Under the pieces are notes generated by a model that was not told where the DNA came from, did not search any database, and saw only the letters and a program-made list of their open reading frames with translations. A stretch of 64,000 bases of DNA from Oceanisphaera pacifica (lineage in GTDB: Bacteria; Pseudomonadota; Gammaproteobacteria; Enterobacterales; Aeromonadaceae), in assembly GCF_017498065.1 (NCBI RefSeq), contig NZ_JAGDFX010000016.1:1-64000 (forward strand). The letters are read 5' to 3'. Numbering within the stretch: position 1 is the stretch's first letter; each line of letters begins with the position of its first letter. The position numbers were made by a program, and so were the translations under genes. This document shows positions 8,347 through 16,235 of this stretch, one piece after another.

Positions 8347-8404
8347 CCACTACTCCAATGTACTGCTTTTTTTATGTACTACTTTCCTTGACGCTCCTCA
8401 ACTA

Positions 8405-8987
8405 TCAATCTGACTGCTATCAGCCATGGTACATGAGGGCTTGAGTGGGCTGTAGTATCAATTTGACAGCTACCAGTCATGGCACATGGGGACTTGAGTG
8501 GGCTGCAGTATCAATCTGACAGCTACCAGTCATGGTACATGGGGGCTTGAGTGGGCTGCGGTATCAATCTGACAGCTACCAGCCATGGTACATGGGAACT
8601 TGAGTGGGCTGCGGTATCAATCTGACAGCTACCAGCCATGGTATATGGGAGCTTGAGTGGGCTGCAGTATCAATCTGACAGCTACCAGCCATGGTACATG
8701 GGAACTTGAGTGGGCTGCGGTATCAATCTGACAGCTACCAGCCATGGTATATGGGAGCTTGAGTGGGCTGCAGTATCAATCTGACAGCTACCAGCCATGG
8801 TACATGGGAACTTGAGTGTGCTGCAGTATCAATCTGACAGCTACCAGCCATGGTATATGGGAACTTGAGTGGGCTGCAGTATCAATCTGACAGCTACCAG
8901 CCATGTTATATGGGAACTTGAGTGGGCTGCGGTATCAATCTGACAGCTACCAGCCATGGTACATGAGAGCTTGAATGGGCTGTGTAA
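8405..8987. repeat. Eleven 53-bp repeats containing iteron cores
   Basis: Units start at 8405 and then every 53 bp (8458, 8511, 8564, 8617, 8670, 8723, 8776, 8829, 8882, 8935). Each begins TCAATCTGACAGCTACCAG, carries CCATGGTACATGG or close variants and ends CTTGAGTGGGCTGCRGTA. The TGACAGCTACCAGYCAT part equals the origin iteron, so every unit offers one presumed initiator site at a five-turn spacing. Copies are nearly identical, with A/G and GGTA/TATA alternation, which suggests recent amplification. It is probably a copy-number or incompatibility locus that titrates the initiator. Confidence 0.9.
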
Positions 8988-9076
8988 GCAATAGGCGACG
9001 ACTAGTCAAAGTGCTTAAAGCTTGATTTATTAGCTATCTTTTGGTGTTTCTAAGTGTGTAAATAGAGCAATATTGG

Positions 9077-9168
9077 TTTATATAAGTTTTTGCACGCCTT
9101 TGCTGTCAGGGATTTGTAACCGCTACCACAGTATAGCTGCTGCTGGTGACGGTTTTTTTTAAACCCTA
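9077..9168. repeat. Right flanking direct repeat of the 53-bp array
   Basis: Partner of the repeat at 8260-8346 in the same orientation. Shared words include TTTGCTGTCA, TTGTAACCGCTAC, CAGTAT and the T8-AAACCC end. With the left copy it encloses the 53-bp satellite, as if that region arose by duplication of a longer origin-proximal unit. Confidence 0.65.
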
Positions 9169-9295
9169 TACCTTGAAGGAGAGGGTTTCATTAATTTTTC
9201 GCGGGGTATTAGCTCACATATTAAATAATGCTGATTGCTCATGTATAAAAAACAACCGATAGCAGGTGATATACATGTATAGCAAGAGAATTATC

Positions 9296-9427
9296 ATGCT
9301 AGAAATTCGTTTACCTCAAGACATAGAGTAGCGATTGGTGAGTTTAGCCGCTGATGTCAGTGCTCGTATCGCTCACGGTGAAGAAACCACTCATAGCACA
9401 GAAGAAGTAAGGGCAGCCTTGGCCTGA
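9296..9427 (+). pseudogene. RelB-like antitoxin remnant
   Basis: From ATG 9296 the frame reads MLEIRLPQDIE, then a TAG at 9329-9331, then RLVSLAADVSARIAHGEETT ending at TGA 9425. Without the stop it would be a 43-residue fragment typical of RelB/ParD-type antitoxins that precede RelE toxins. The nonsense codon and short length indicate decay. A toxin remnant follows directly. Confidence 0.65.
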
Positions 9428-9627
9428 ACGACTGAATACTCAAAACAGGCAATCAAAACGTTTAAAAAGATGAATAAACAAGCCGCGATACGTATCGTTG
9501 ATTACTTGCGTAGCTCCTCTTGGTGATCCGCGTACCTTGGGTTAAGCATTAAAGGGGGGAGCCTGGTGAGTTCTGGCGCTACCGTATGGGCGACTACCGT
9601 ATCGTGTAGGTATCTAAAAAAAGATTG
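9428..9627 (+). pseudogene. RelE-like toxin remnant
   Basis: The plus strand reads YSKQAIKTFKKMNKQAAIRI and VDYLR, the N-terminus of RelE-family toxins, then hits TGA. The rest appears in another frame as APLGDPRTLG, stop, ALKGGEPGEFWRYRMGDYRI, the conserved RelE C-terminal half with GEFWRYRxGDYRI. At least one frameshift and two stops make it inactive. Both partners of the toxin-antitoxin pair are dead, so it no longer stabilises the replicon. Confidence 0.75.
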
Positions 9628-9644
9628 AATGGGGATGAGGCATC

Positions 9645-9905
9645 ATGACACTACAAGAGCATGCCGCCAGATGGCGAGTAGTGAACGGCTATATCGGGAA
9701 AGGTGGTGTAGTGATCATTCATCAGGATAAAGTGCAGGGCTGGGTGAATGAGCTGCGTAATCCGGAGCATTGGGTGTCCGGTTGTACTGCCATTGACGAA
9801 CGAGGCCGCACGTGGACGGCAATCGCTGGCAATGATAATAACGGTGCACTATTTTGGTTACCTAGTCATCCGGTTGAGGGCGGTACGCGATCGCCGCTGC
9901 GGTAG
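9645..9905 (+). CDS. Hypothetical protein, 86 aa
   Basis: I do not recognise a family. ATG 9645 is preceded by GGGGATGAGG, a good ribosome binding site. The protein is soluble, with several Trp residues (WVNELRNPEHW, RTWTAIAGNDNNGALFW) and a sequence suggesting a small beta-rich fold; the ending is Arg-rich. It follows the relBE remnants and precedes a candidate parS site. An alternative frame (9748-9981) overlaps it but has unlikely composition. Confidence 0.6.
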   Translation: MTLQEHAARWRVVNGYIGKGGVVIIHQDKVQGWVNELRNPEHWVSGCTAIDERGRTWTAIAGNDNNGALFWLPSHPVEGGTRSPLR

Positions 9906-9976
9906 GGTGAGGAGTACCCCTCGCTCTGCAGAAACGTATGTATATAGTAGTAGTTGTTTGTTTATTGAGCTAAAAA

Positions 9977-9993
9977 AGTAAACAGTGTTTACT
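9977..9993. promoter_or_regulatory. Candidate parS palindrome, site 1
   Basis: AGTAAACAGTGTTTACT is a perfect palindrome around a central base. The same 17-mer, or its C-centred twin, recurs beside parAB at 21220, 24440 and 24785. The flanks at 9954-10009 also match those at 24762-24817, about 86 percent over 56 bp. This copy is about 11 kb from parB. Confidence 0.7.
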
Positions 9994-10142
9994 CTAATTA
10001 ACCATCGTAACAATGGCGTATCGACTTGCTAGTTACGAGAAGCAAAATGTTTACTACAGATATTAATGGTTATAAATGATGCACAAGCTAATATTACCTT
10101 CGGCAGTATCAATCGAATGACTCATACCCACCGGAGCCTAGA

Positions 10143-11321
10143 GTGATTGAAAGGATATATGTAAATAATTTTAAATCATTGGTTGAGTTTGAGCTTAGGT
10201 TGGCACCATTCAACTGTCTCATTGGCCTAAATGGTGCCGGTAAAAGTACTGTATTGCAGGCATTAGATTTTGCTAGTGCCATTATGCAGGGCGAAGTGGA
10301 AGAGTGGTTAACTGCTCGCCAATGGCTGCCTAGAGATCTAAAATCTCAGTTACTCGCTCGCCGCAACATAGAGCTAGAAGTGGACTTGCTGATAGGTACT
10401 CAGTGCTATCGTTGGCAAGCCACCTTTAACCACAGTAAGCTGTGTTGTACTTTCGAAAAAATAACCTGTTTAGATGATCAATATCAGCAAGCATTGTTTA
10501 TTCTTAAAGATGGCCGTTATCAGTTGAATGCTGAAAAAACTAAGAGTATTCCGTTTGAATACTACGGATCTTTGCTGTCTCAGCTTAAGCCTGAATTTCT
10601 AAGCGGCGAGCTTAAAGCCGTAAAAAATCGTATTTGTGCGCTGCGTTCGTTCGACCTACTGTCTCCTCAGGCGTTGCGAGAAAAGGCTAGAAAAACCGAC
10701 TGTGCCGATATTGGTATTGGCGGTAAGCAATTGTCGGCGTTTGTCCATCAATTAACTGATATACAAAAAGCACAGTTACTCGAACAGTTGCAGCACTATT
10801 ATCCGCAGATCATTGCTGTGAATACCAAGGCGCTGCGTTCAGGTTTGATCCAACTAGGTATTACTGAGCAATATCGTAATGCGCTGGGCGAAGTATATGA
10901 GCAAGCAACCGAAGCTCGTCATATCAACGGTGGTTTACTGCGTTTGTTAGCTATTTTAGCCCAACAGTTTAGCTGCCTAGAATCTTTACTATTTGATGAA
11001 ATAGAAAACGGCATCAACCCTGAAGTGATCGAAAGAATCGTGGATGCACTGGTGGCATCGCCCAAACAAGTCATAGTGACTACGCATAGCCCCATGATGC
11101 TCAATTACTTAGACGATTGCATTGCCCAAAAAGCAGTGGTGTTGTTATACAAGCGATCCAATGGTCAAACTTGTTCGGTTCGACTCTTTGACTTACCCAC
11201 AGCCGCATACAAATTAGAAAGCTTGGCGCCGGGCGATGCCATGCTAGATGTATACTTACACAAGATGGCTTTAGAAGCCGAGCAGCAGGGTAATAATATG
11301 CTGCAGCAACTAAAAGAATAG
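10143..11321 (+). CDS. AAA family ATPase (AAA_21/OLD-like)
   Basis: A 392-residue SMC/ABC-type ATPase. Residues 1-20 (IERIYVNNFKSLVEFEL) are the usual first strands, Walker A GLNGAGKST is at 28-36, Walker B LLFDEIENG at 282-290 and an H-loop TTHSPM near 314. There is no fused TOPRIM domain: about 70 residues follow the H-loop, too short for an OLD nuclease. GTG 10143 is the start, with CCGGAG eight bases upstream. Proteins of this type occur in phage-defence and toxin systems, often with a partner nuclease. The next gene, 49 bp downstream on the same strand, encodes a Fic protein, and they may form one unit; that is inference. Confidence 0.8.
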   Translation: MIERIYVNNFKSLVEFELRLAPFNCLIGLNGAGKSTVLQALDFASAIMQGEVEEWLTARQWLPRDLKSQLLARRNIELEVDLLIGTQCYRWQATFNHSKLCCTFEKITCLDDQYQQALFILKDGRYQLNAEKTKSIPFEYYGSLLSQLKPEFLSGELKAVKNRICALRSFDLLSPQALREKARKTDCADIGIGGKQLSAFVHQLTDIQKAQLLEQLQHYYPQIIAVNTKALRSGLIQLGITEQYRNALGEVYEQATEARHINGGLLRLLAILAQQFSCLESLLFDEIENGINPEVIERIVDALVASPKQVIVTTHSPMMLNYLDDCIAQKAVVLLYKRSNGQTCSVRLFDLPTAAYKLESLAPGDAMLDVYLHKMALEAEQQGNNMLQQLKE

Positions 11322-11370
11322 TTGCTCGCATTTAGATAAAAGTGGACAGCTATTTACGTAAGGAATTGGA

Positions 11371-12117
11371 ATGAATAACAAGCAATTTACACAGCTGGAT
11401 GCGCTAAAAGCAAAGTTAGACGAGTACCGTCCTTTGGACCCTGAAATCATCAGAAATTTGCATGAGAATCTAGTGTTGCAATGGACTTACCACAGTAATG
11501 CGATTGAAGGTAACACGCTAACGCTAAAAGAAACTAAAGTCGCTATGGAAGGCATTACCATTGGTGGTAAAACTTTGCGTGAGCATTTTGAAGCCATTAA
11601 CCACCGTGATGCGATTTTATTTGTTGAGGACTTAGTAACCAAGCAGCAGCCCTTAGATGAACGCGCTATTAAATCTTTGCATCAACTGGTGCTTAAAAAC
11701 ATTGATGCTGACAATGCGGGACGTTACCGCCAAGTGAACGTGCTGATTTCAGGTGCAGACCATAAGCCACCGCAAGCCGTACAAGTGCCGGAACAGATGG
11801 AGGCATTTATACAGTGGTATAAGAGCGATGCCCAACACTTACACCCTGTTGAACGTGCTGCTCGTGTACATGGAGAGTTTGTAAAAATACATCCCTTTAC
11901 CGATGGTAATGGCTGCACTTCACGCCTACTGATGAACTTAATACTTATGCAGTCTGGCTTTCCAGCCACCGTTATAGAAGTAGAACAACGCTTAGCCTAT
12001 TATGAAGCATTAGACACTGCTCATTGTACCGGCGACTACAGCCGCTTTATTACATTGGTAGCAGAGAGCGTTAAACGCAGTTTTGAACCTTATTGGTGGG
12101 CGTTGGGAGAGATTTAG
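11371..12117 (+). CDS. Fic family protein with altered catalytic motif
   Basis: A 248-residue Fic-domain protein. The N-terminal inhibitory motif [S/T]xxxE[G/N] is present as SNAIEG (residues 42-47), so it is a class II (self-inhibited) Fic. The catalytic loop at 174-185 reads HPFTDGNGCTSR, whereas the family consensus is HPFxxGNGRxxR. The first Arg, which contacts the nucleotide phosphates, is Cys182. The catalytic His174 is intact. Fic proteins usually transfer AMP to target hydroxyls; the substitution may weaken or change this. AGGAATTGG precedes ATG 11371. It probably shares a transcript with the ATPase upstream. Confidence 0.85.
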   Translation: MNNKQFTQLDALKAKLDEYRPLDPEIIRNLHENLVLQWTYHSNAIEGNTLTLKETKVAMEGITIGGKTLREHFEAINHRDAILFVEDLVTKQQPLDERAIKSLHQLVLKNIDADNAGRYRQVNVLISGADHKPPQAVQVPEQMEAFIQWYKSDAQHLHPVERAARVHGEFVKIHPFTDGNGCTSRLLMNLILMQSGFPATVIEVEQRLAYYEALDTAHCTGDYSRFITLVAESVKRSFEPYWWALGEI

Positions 12118-12241
12118 TTTCCGCAGAACTTGATTCATTCACCTCGTTTATGATGGCACAGGGCTGTAAGCCACTGTGCCTGCAGTTTACCCACTTACAG
12201 GCTGGCTAATCTTATTGAGAGTTCGTGTATCTATCAATCTT

Positions 12242-12308
12242 TATGCCTAGTACTCCGCCTAAGTCAATGCGCTTTAGCGAGTTGATTTAGGCGGTGGTGT
12301 AAGGCATA
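12242..12308. repeat. Long hairpin element, left copy
   Basis: TATGCCTAGTACTCCGCC plus TAAGTCAA pairs imperfectly with TTGATTTAGGCGG and GGTGTAAGGCATA across a loop containing GCTTTAGCGA. A related, more perfect hairpin lies at 20815-20876 beyond the other end of the hsd cluster; both share GCCTAGTACTCCGYCTAAGT and TTAGCGAGTTRATTTAG. The pair therefore brackets the restriction-modification island. Confidence 0.7.
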
Positions 12309-12441
12309 CACTTTATCTTTAACTACTTGCAAAGATAATAGTGAGTGACGCGTTGCCGTTGGCTTGCTCACCTTGTCTAGCTTTAAATTATAGATATGAG
12401 ATCAGGTTAAAGCGCATACCAAGCTTGACGCTAGGCTTATA

Positions 12442-12474
12442 AAGGAGGCATTGCACACTAATTGATGTCTCCTT
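12442..12474 (+). terminator. Terminator-like hairpin between fic and hsdR
   Basis: AAGGAGGCAT (12442-12451) pairs with ATGTCTCCTT (12465-12474), one G-T mismatch. The plus strand then has GGTTTGTTTATTT, so it best fits termination of the ATPase-fic transcript; it may also stop hsdR transcription from the other side. The rest of 12118-12492 holds only this hairpin and the long hairpin element. Confidence 0.5.
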
Positions 12475-12492
12475 GGTTTGTTTATTTCCAGC

Positions 12493-15400
12493 CTAGTGCG
12501 TCCAAGCATTAGAGAGCACTTCTGCCTGCTTCAAGATCAGCTCTATCGCTGCTATCGCTTTATCTGGTGGGTATTTATAACGTTGCAGGGTGCGACGCAC
12601 CAGAATGCGTAACCGAGATCTTACGCTCTCTCGCACCTGCCAATCTACCGTTGTTGAGCGGCGCAGTTTATCAGTGATCTCAACCGCTATTTTTTTGAGA
12701 ACCTCATCACCCAACTCTCGGGCGGCACTTTCGTTATTGCTTAACGCATCATAAAACGCCACTTCATCAGGAGTTAACCCAAGCTCGGCTTCGCGCTCCA
12801 TTTCTTGCTGAAACTGCTTGGCCATGGCAATGAGCTCTTCGATCACTTGCGCGGTTTCTATGCCGCGGTTGTTGTACTTGCGCAGGGTTTCTTGCAGACG
12901 TTCGGCGTATTTTTTCTCTTGCACTACGTTGTTGTGGGTCTTGGCTTTAATGTCGTCTTTTAGCAGTTTTTCTAATAACTCAACGGCAAAATTTTTATAG
13001 GGCATGCTCCGCACATCATCTAAAAATTCATCAGATAATAAGCCAATGTTGGGCTTATCTAGCCCACATAAGGCAAACACATCGTCGACACCTTGAGCCA
13101 CTACCGCATTATCGAGGATTTGCTTTAGTGCTGTGTTCTTCTCTTCTTGGGTGAGCTTACGATCCACACTGGTATTTTTAGTGATGGCGGTTTTAATGGC
13201 GCTTAAAAAAGCAATTTCTTTGCGTAACGCTTTGGCTTCATCCAGTGTGGCACACAAAGAGAAAGCTTTAGTCATGGCCAATACTGCATCTAAGAAGCGT
13301 TTCTTGCCGTCTGGTAATCCTAAAATATGATTGGCGGTGGGCACTAATAGCTGATAGGCCTGGGTTTCAAACTCACTGTAATCAAAGCGCTCGTTGTCTG
13401 GCCCTTTGGCAAACATGCCACGAATAATATCCAGCTTCTCTAGCAAGATGGCGAATGCTTCTGCCGTATCATGAGTGGGCTCGCCGCGGCCTTTAGAGTC
13501 GGTGTAAGTTTTTAATGCCTGCTTAAGCTCATTAGCAATGCCAATATAATCCACCACTAAACCACCGGGCTTATCTTTAAACACGCGGTTTACTCGGGCG
13601 ATGGCTTGCATCAGATTGTGGCCCTTCATGGGTTTGTCCACATACATGGTATGACAAGCGGGTGCGTCAAAGCCGGTCAGCCACATATCGCGCACTATCA
13701 CTAGCTTAAGCGGATCATTTACGTCTTTAAAACGCTGCTCTAAGCGCTTTTTAGTTTGTTTATTGTAAATGTGCGGCTGCAATAACGGCTTATCAGAAGC
13801 TGAACCAGTCATGACCACTTTAATGCCACCCAGCTCGGGATCCGTGGAATGCCATTCTGGGCGAATAGCCACTATCTCGTTATACAGTTGCGCACAAATA
13901 TCACGGCTCATGGCCACTATCATGGCTTTACCGGCGATGGATGCATTGCGGGTTTCGTAGTGAGCCACTAAGTCTTCGGCAATTTGTTGTAAGCGCGGCT
14001 GAGAGCCCACTAATTTTTCTAGTCGGCTCCACTCGCCCTTAGTTTTTTCGCGGTTACCAGCATCTTCTTCGTCTTCTACCACTTCGTCTACTTGGTCGGA
14101 TAACTGATTAATTTCTTCTCGATTTAAGTCGAGCTTAGCCAGTCGCGACTCGTAATAGATAGGTACAGTTGCGCCGTCCTCTACCGCATCTTGAATGTCG
14201 TAGATAGACACATAATCGCCAAATACGGCGCGAGTGTCTTTGTCATCGTTAGCGATGGGCGTGCCGGTAAAACCAATAAAAGAGGCGAAGGGTAGGGCGT
14301 CACGCATGTGCTTGGCGTAACCAAACTTGTAACTGCCGTCCTCTTTTAACGTGGCTTTTAGACCATATTGGCTGCGGTGTGCTTCGTCCGATATCACCAC
14401 AATATTATGGCGAGCGTTTAACACTGGATGTTCGGTTTCGTCATTGAGCAGCGCAAACTTTTGCACCGTAGTAAAAATAATGCCGCCAGCTTCGCGCGCG
14501 GCCAATAACTCGCGCAAGCTGTCGCGATCGTGAGCTTGCATGGGATCTTGTTTTAGTAACTCGTTTGTGCTGCTAAAGGTGGAAAACAGCTGACCATCAA
14601 GATCGTTGCGATCTGTTACCACAATAATGGTTGGGTTATTCATTTCAGGCTGTTGTATGAGTTTGCCCGCATAACAACACATTGAAATACTCTTGCCCGA
14701 CCCTTGTGTGTGCCATACCACACCGGCTTTTTTACTGCCTGGCTCTATTTCACTGCCGTAGCTAGCACGGCGGTTAGCGACCATGCCAAGGCTTGGCTCT
14801 TGGGCAGCAATCACAGTCGCGTTTACCGCCTCGCGCACCGCGTGAAACTGATGATATCCGGCTATTTTTTTGATCAACTTGCCGGCGTCGGTTTCAAACA
14901 ACACAAAGTAGCGAATATAGTCGAGCAGCATTTCTCGGTCGAAAAAGCCACGGACCATGGTTTCTAGTTGCCATTCCAATAATGGTTTATCGTCTTCATG
15001 CTTAATGGTGCGCCACGGCATAAAGCGCTCTTGGTTAGCGGTAAGCGAACCCACCCGAGCGGTATAGCCATCGCTAACCACCAGTGCTTCGTTGTATACA
15101 AATAAGTCTGACACTTCATCTTTATAGGTTTGCAGCTGATTAAAGGCCGCCCACACATCGGCATTGTCACTACTGGGGCTTTTCAGCTCTAACACTGCCA
15201 ACGGTAACCCATTGATAAAACAGACTACATCGGGACGACGTAGCTGTTTGCTACCGGAAATAGTGAACTGATTAATGGCACGAAAACGGTTGGCGTCTAA
15301 CTGTTCAAAATCAATGAGAAAGGCATGGTCGTGAACTTGTTTATCGTCACGCTTATATTCTACTGGCACGCCTTCAAGCAGTAAGCGGTGAAAAGCACGG

Positions 15401-15648
15401 TTGCTCACCGTGACATCCAAGCTTTCGGGCTTGCTTACTTTGGCCAGCACTTGTTCAATAGCTGAGGCGGGCAAATGAGGATTAATACGAACGAGCGCAT
15501 GCTCAAGATCAGCCAGCAGCAGCACTTGTCGATAATCACTACGCTCAGGAGCAGGGCCATCGGAAGCCAGATCGGGGCCATAACTAATTTCCCAACCGCC
15601 TTCTGCCAGCCATGCTAAGCACAACTGCTCTAACTGATCTTCATTCAT
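12493..15648 (-). CDS. hsdR: Type I restriction enzyme R subunit
   Basis: HsdR, 1051 residues, the translocating endonuclease subunit of a type I system. The PD-(D/E)xK nuclease motif is visible as RRPDVVCF (Asp140) and LAVLELKS (Glu154, Lys156). The helicase motor has Walker A HTQGSGKS (313-320), DEAH at 421-424 and motif III-like FIGFTGTP. Later helicase motifs are present (QAIARVNR). Length and order are normal for the family. It lies last in the minus-strand cluster, after hsdM, hsdS and two inserted genes, with a 75-bp gap from the preceding small gene. All key residues are intact, so it should be functional with HsdM and HsdS. Confidence 0.95.
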   Translation of the reverse strand: MNEDQLEQLCLAWLAEGGWEISYGPDLASDGPAPERSDYRQVLLLADLEHALVRINPHLPASAIEQVLAKVSKPESLDVTVSNRAFHRLLLEGVPVEYKRDDKQVHDHAFLIDFEQLDANRFRAINQFTISGSKQLRRPDVVCFINGLPLAVLELKSPSSDNADVWAAFNQLQTYKDEVSDLFVYNEALVVSDGYTARVGSLTANQERFMPWRTIKHEDDKPLLEWQLETMVRGFFDREMLLDYIRYFVLFETDAGKLIKKIAGYHQFHAVREAVNATVIAAQEPSLGMVANRRASYGSEIEPGSKKAGVVWHTQGSGKSISMCCYAGKLIQQPEMNNPTIIVVTDRNDLDGQLFSTFSSTNELLKQDPMQAHDRDSLRELLAAREAGGIIFTTVQKFALLNDETEHPVLNARHNIVVISDEAHRSQYGLKATLKEDGSYKFGYAKHMRDALPFASFIGFTGTPIANDDKDTRAVFGDYVSIYDIQDAVEDGATVPIYYESRLAKLDLNREEINQLSDQVDEVVEDEEDAGNREKTKGEWSRLEKLVGSQPRLQQIAEDLVAHYETRNASIAGKAMIVAMSRDICAQLYNEIVAIRPEWHSTDPELGGIKVVMTGSASDKPLLQPHIYNKQTKKRLEQRFKDVNDPLKLVIVRDMWLTGFDAPACHTMYVDKPMKGHNLMQAIARVNRVFKDKPGGLVVDYIGIANELKQALKTYTDSKGRGEPTHDTAEAFAILLEKLDIIRGMFAKGPDNERFDYSEFETQAYQLLVPTANHILGLPDGKKRFLDAVLAMTKAFSLCATLDEAKALRKEIAFLSAIKTAITKNTSVDRKLTQEEKNTALKQILDNAVVAQGVDDVFALCGLDKPNIGLLSDEFLDDVRSMPYKNFAVELLEKLLKDDIKAKTHNNVVQEKKYAERLQETLRKYNNRGIETAQVIEELIAMAKQFQQEMEREAELGLTPDEVAFYDALSNNESAARELGDEVLKKIAVEITDKLRRSTTVDWQVRESVRSRLRILVRRTLQRYKYPPDKAIAAIELILKQAEVLSNAWTH

Positions 15649-15723
15649 CCTATATCCCTATTTTATATAGCTGGACTAGCATAGCCGCTTCAATTATTTA
15701 TCTTTCGTTACTCCGCTAAATAA

Positions 15724-16233
15724 TTAGGCAGTTTTGCTCAGTAATCCGTGACTTCTTGCCATATCTTCGTTGATCACGAATATATTGATACGCCAGATTT
15801 TTAGTTGCCGATGGAGAGTTTGCCTTAGTTTATCAGTCAGACTATTTAGAAACTCTCGCGGGGCTCTAGGTATGACTAGATAGAATTGAATATCAGCTTG
15901 TTGCCAATTGATATTAGCCATGCTGGGACCCAACTCTCTCACCAATTCTGTATGTCGCGGCGCAGTACCGGCAAGGAGTAGTTGAAGTGAATTATCAAAT
16001 TTCTCTAACATGTCGCTAAAATACTGCTCATATTCCGACAAACTTTTCTGAGGATTTGGCACTGAAGCTCTCGCTTCAATAAACACCAGCTTGTTGTTGC
16101 TCGCTGACCACCATACAAACTCGCACGCCTTAATGCCGCCCAAGCGCGCAGCACAAGGTGAGTTCTCAACGCGAAAAATAGTATCCTGAGCGAAGGGTCC
16201 GAAGGTTACCCCTGATTCAGTTATTGTGATCAT
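15724..16233 (-). CDS. Unknown 169-aa protein, possible degenerate PD-(D/E)xK nuclease
   Basis: I do not recognise a named family. ATG 16233 is two bases after the stop codon of the ATPase gene, so the two are translationally coupled. Residues 32-57 have the pattern G-x-KACEFVWW ... KLVFIEARAS: an acidic residue (Glu38) at a strand end, a hairpin, then Glu53-x-Arg55. That resembles the PD-(D/E)xK core with Arg in place of Lys; this is inference. The C-terminal part is helical with basic residues, then a final beta segment. Its place in the hsd operon between the ATPase and hsdR suggests a two-protein accessory defence module or a modulator of the restriction enzyme. Confidence 0.6.
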   Translation of the reverse strand: MITITESGVTFGPFAQDTIFRVENSPCAARLGGIKACEFVWWSASNNKLVFIEARASVPNPQKSLSEYEQYFSDMLEKFDNSLQLLLAGTAPRHTELVRELGPSMANINWQQADIQFYLVIPRAPREFLNSLTDKLRQTLHRQLKIWRINIFVINEDMARSHGLLSKTA

Positions 16234-16235
16234 AC

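Noticed and set aside
8405-8987. CRISPR array
   Set aside because: The whole 53-bp unit is conserved; there are no variable spacers. It is an iteron satellite.
12493-15648. Plus-strand frames inside hsdR
   Set aside because: They are mirror images of the hsdR coding frame and lack start signals or homology.
15724-16233. Septu HNH or PARIS TOPRIM partner
   Set aside because: No HNH or TOPRIM motif is visible in the small protein.
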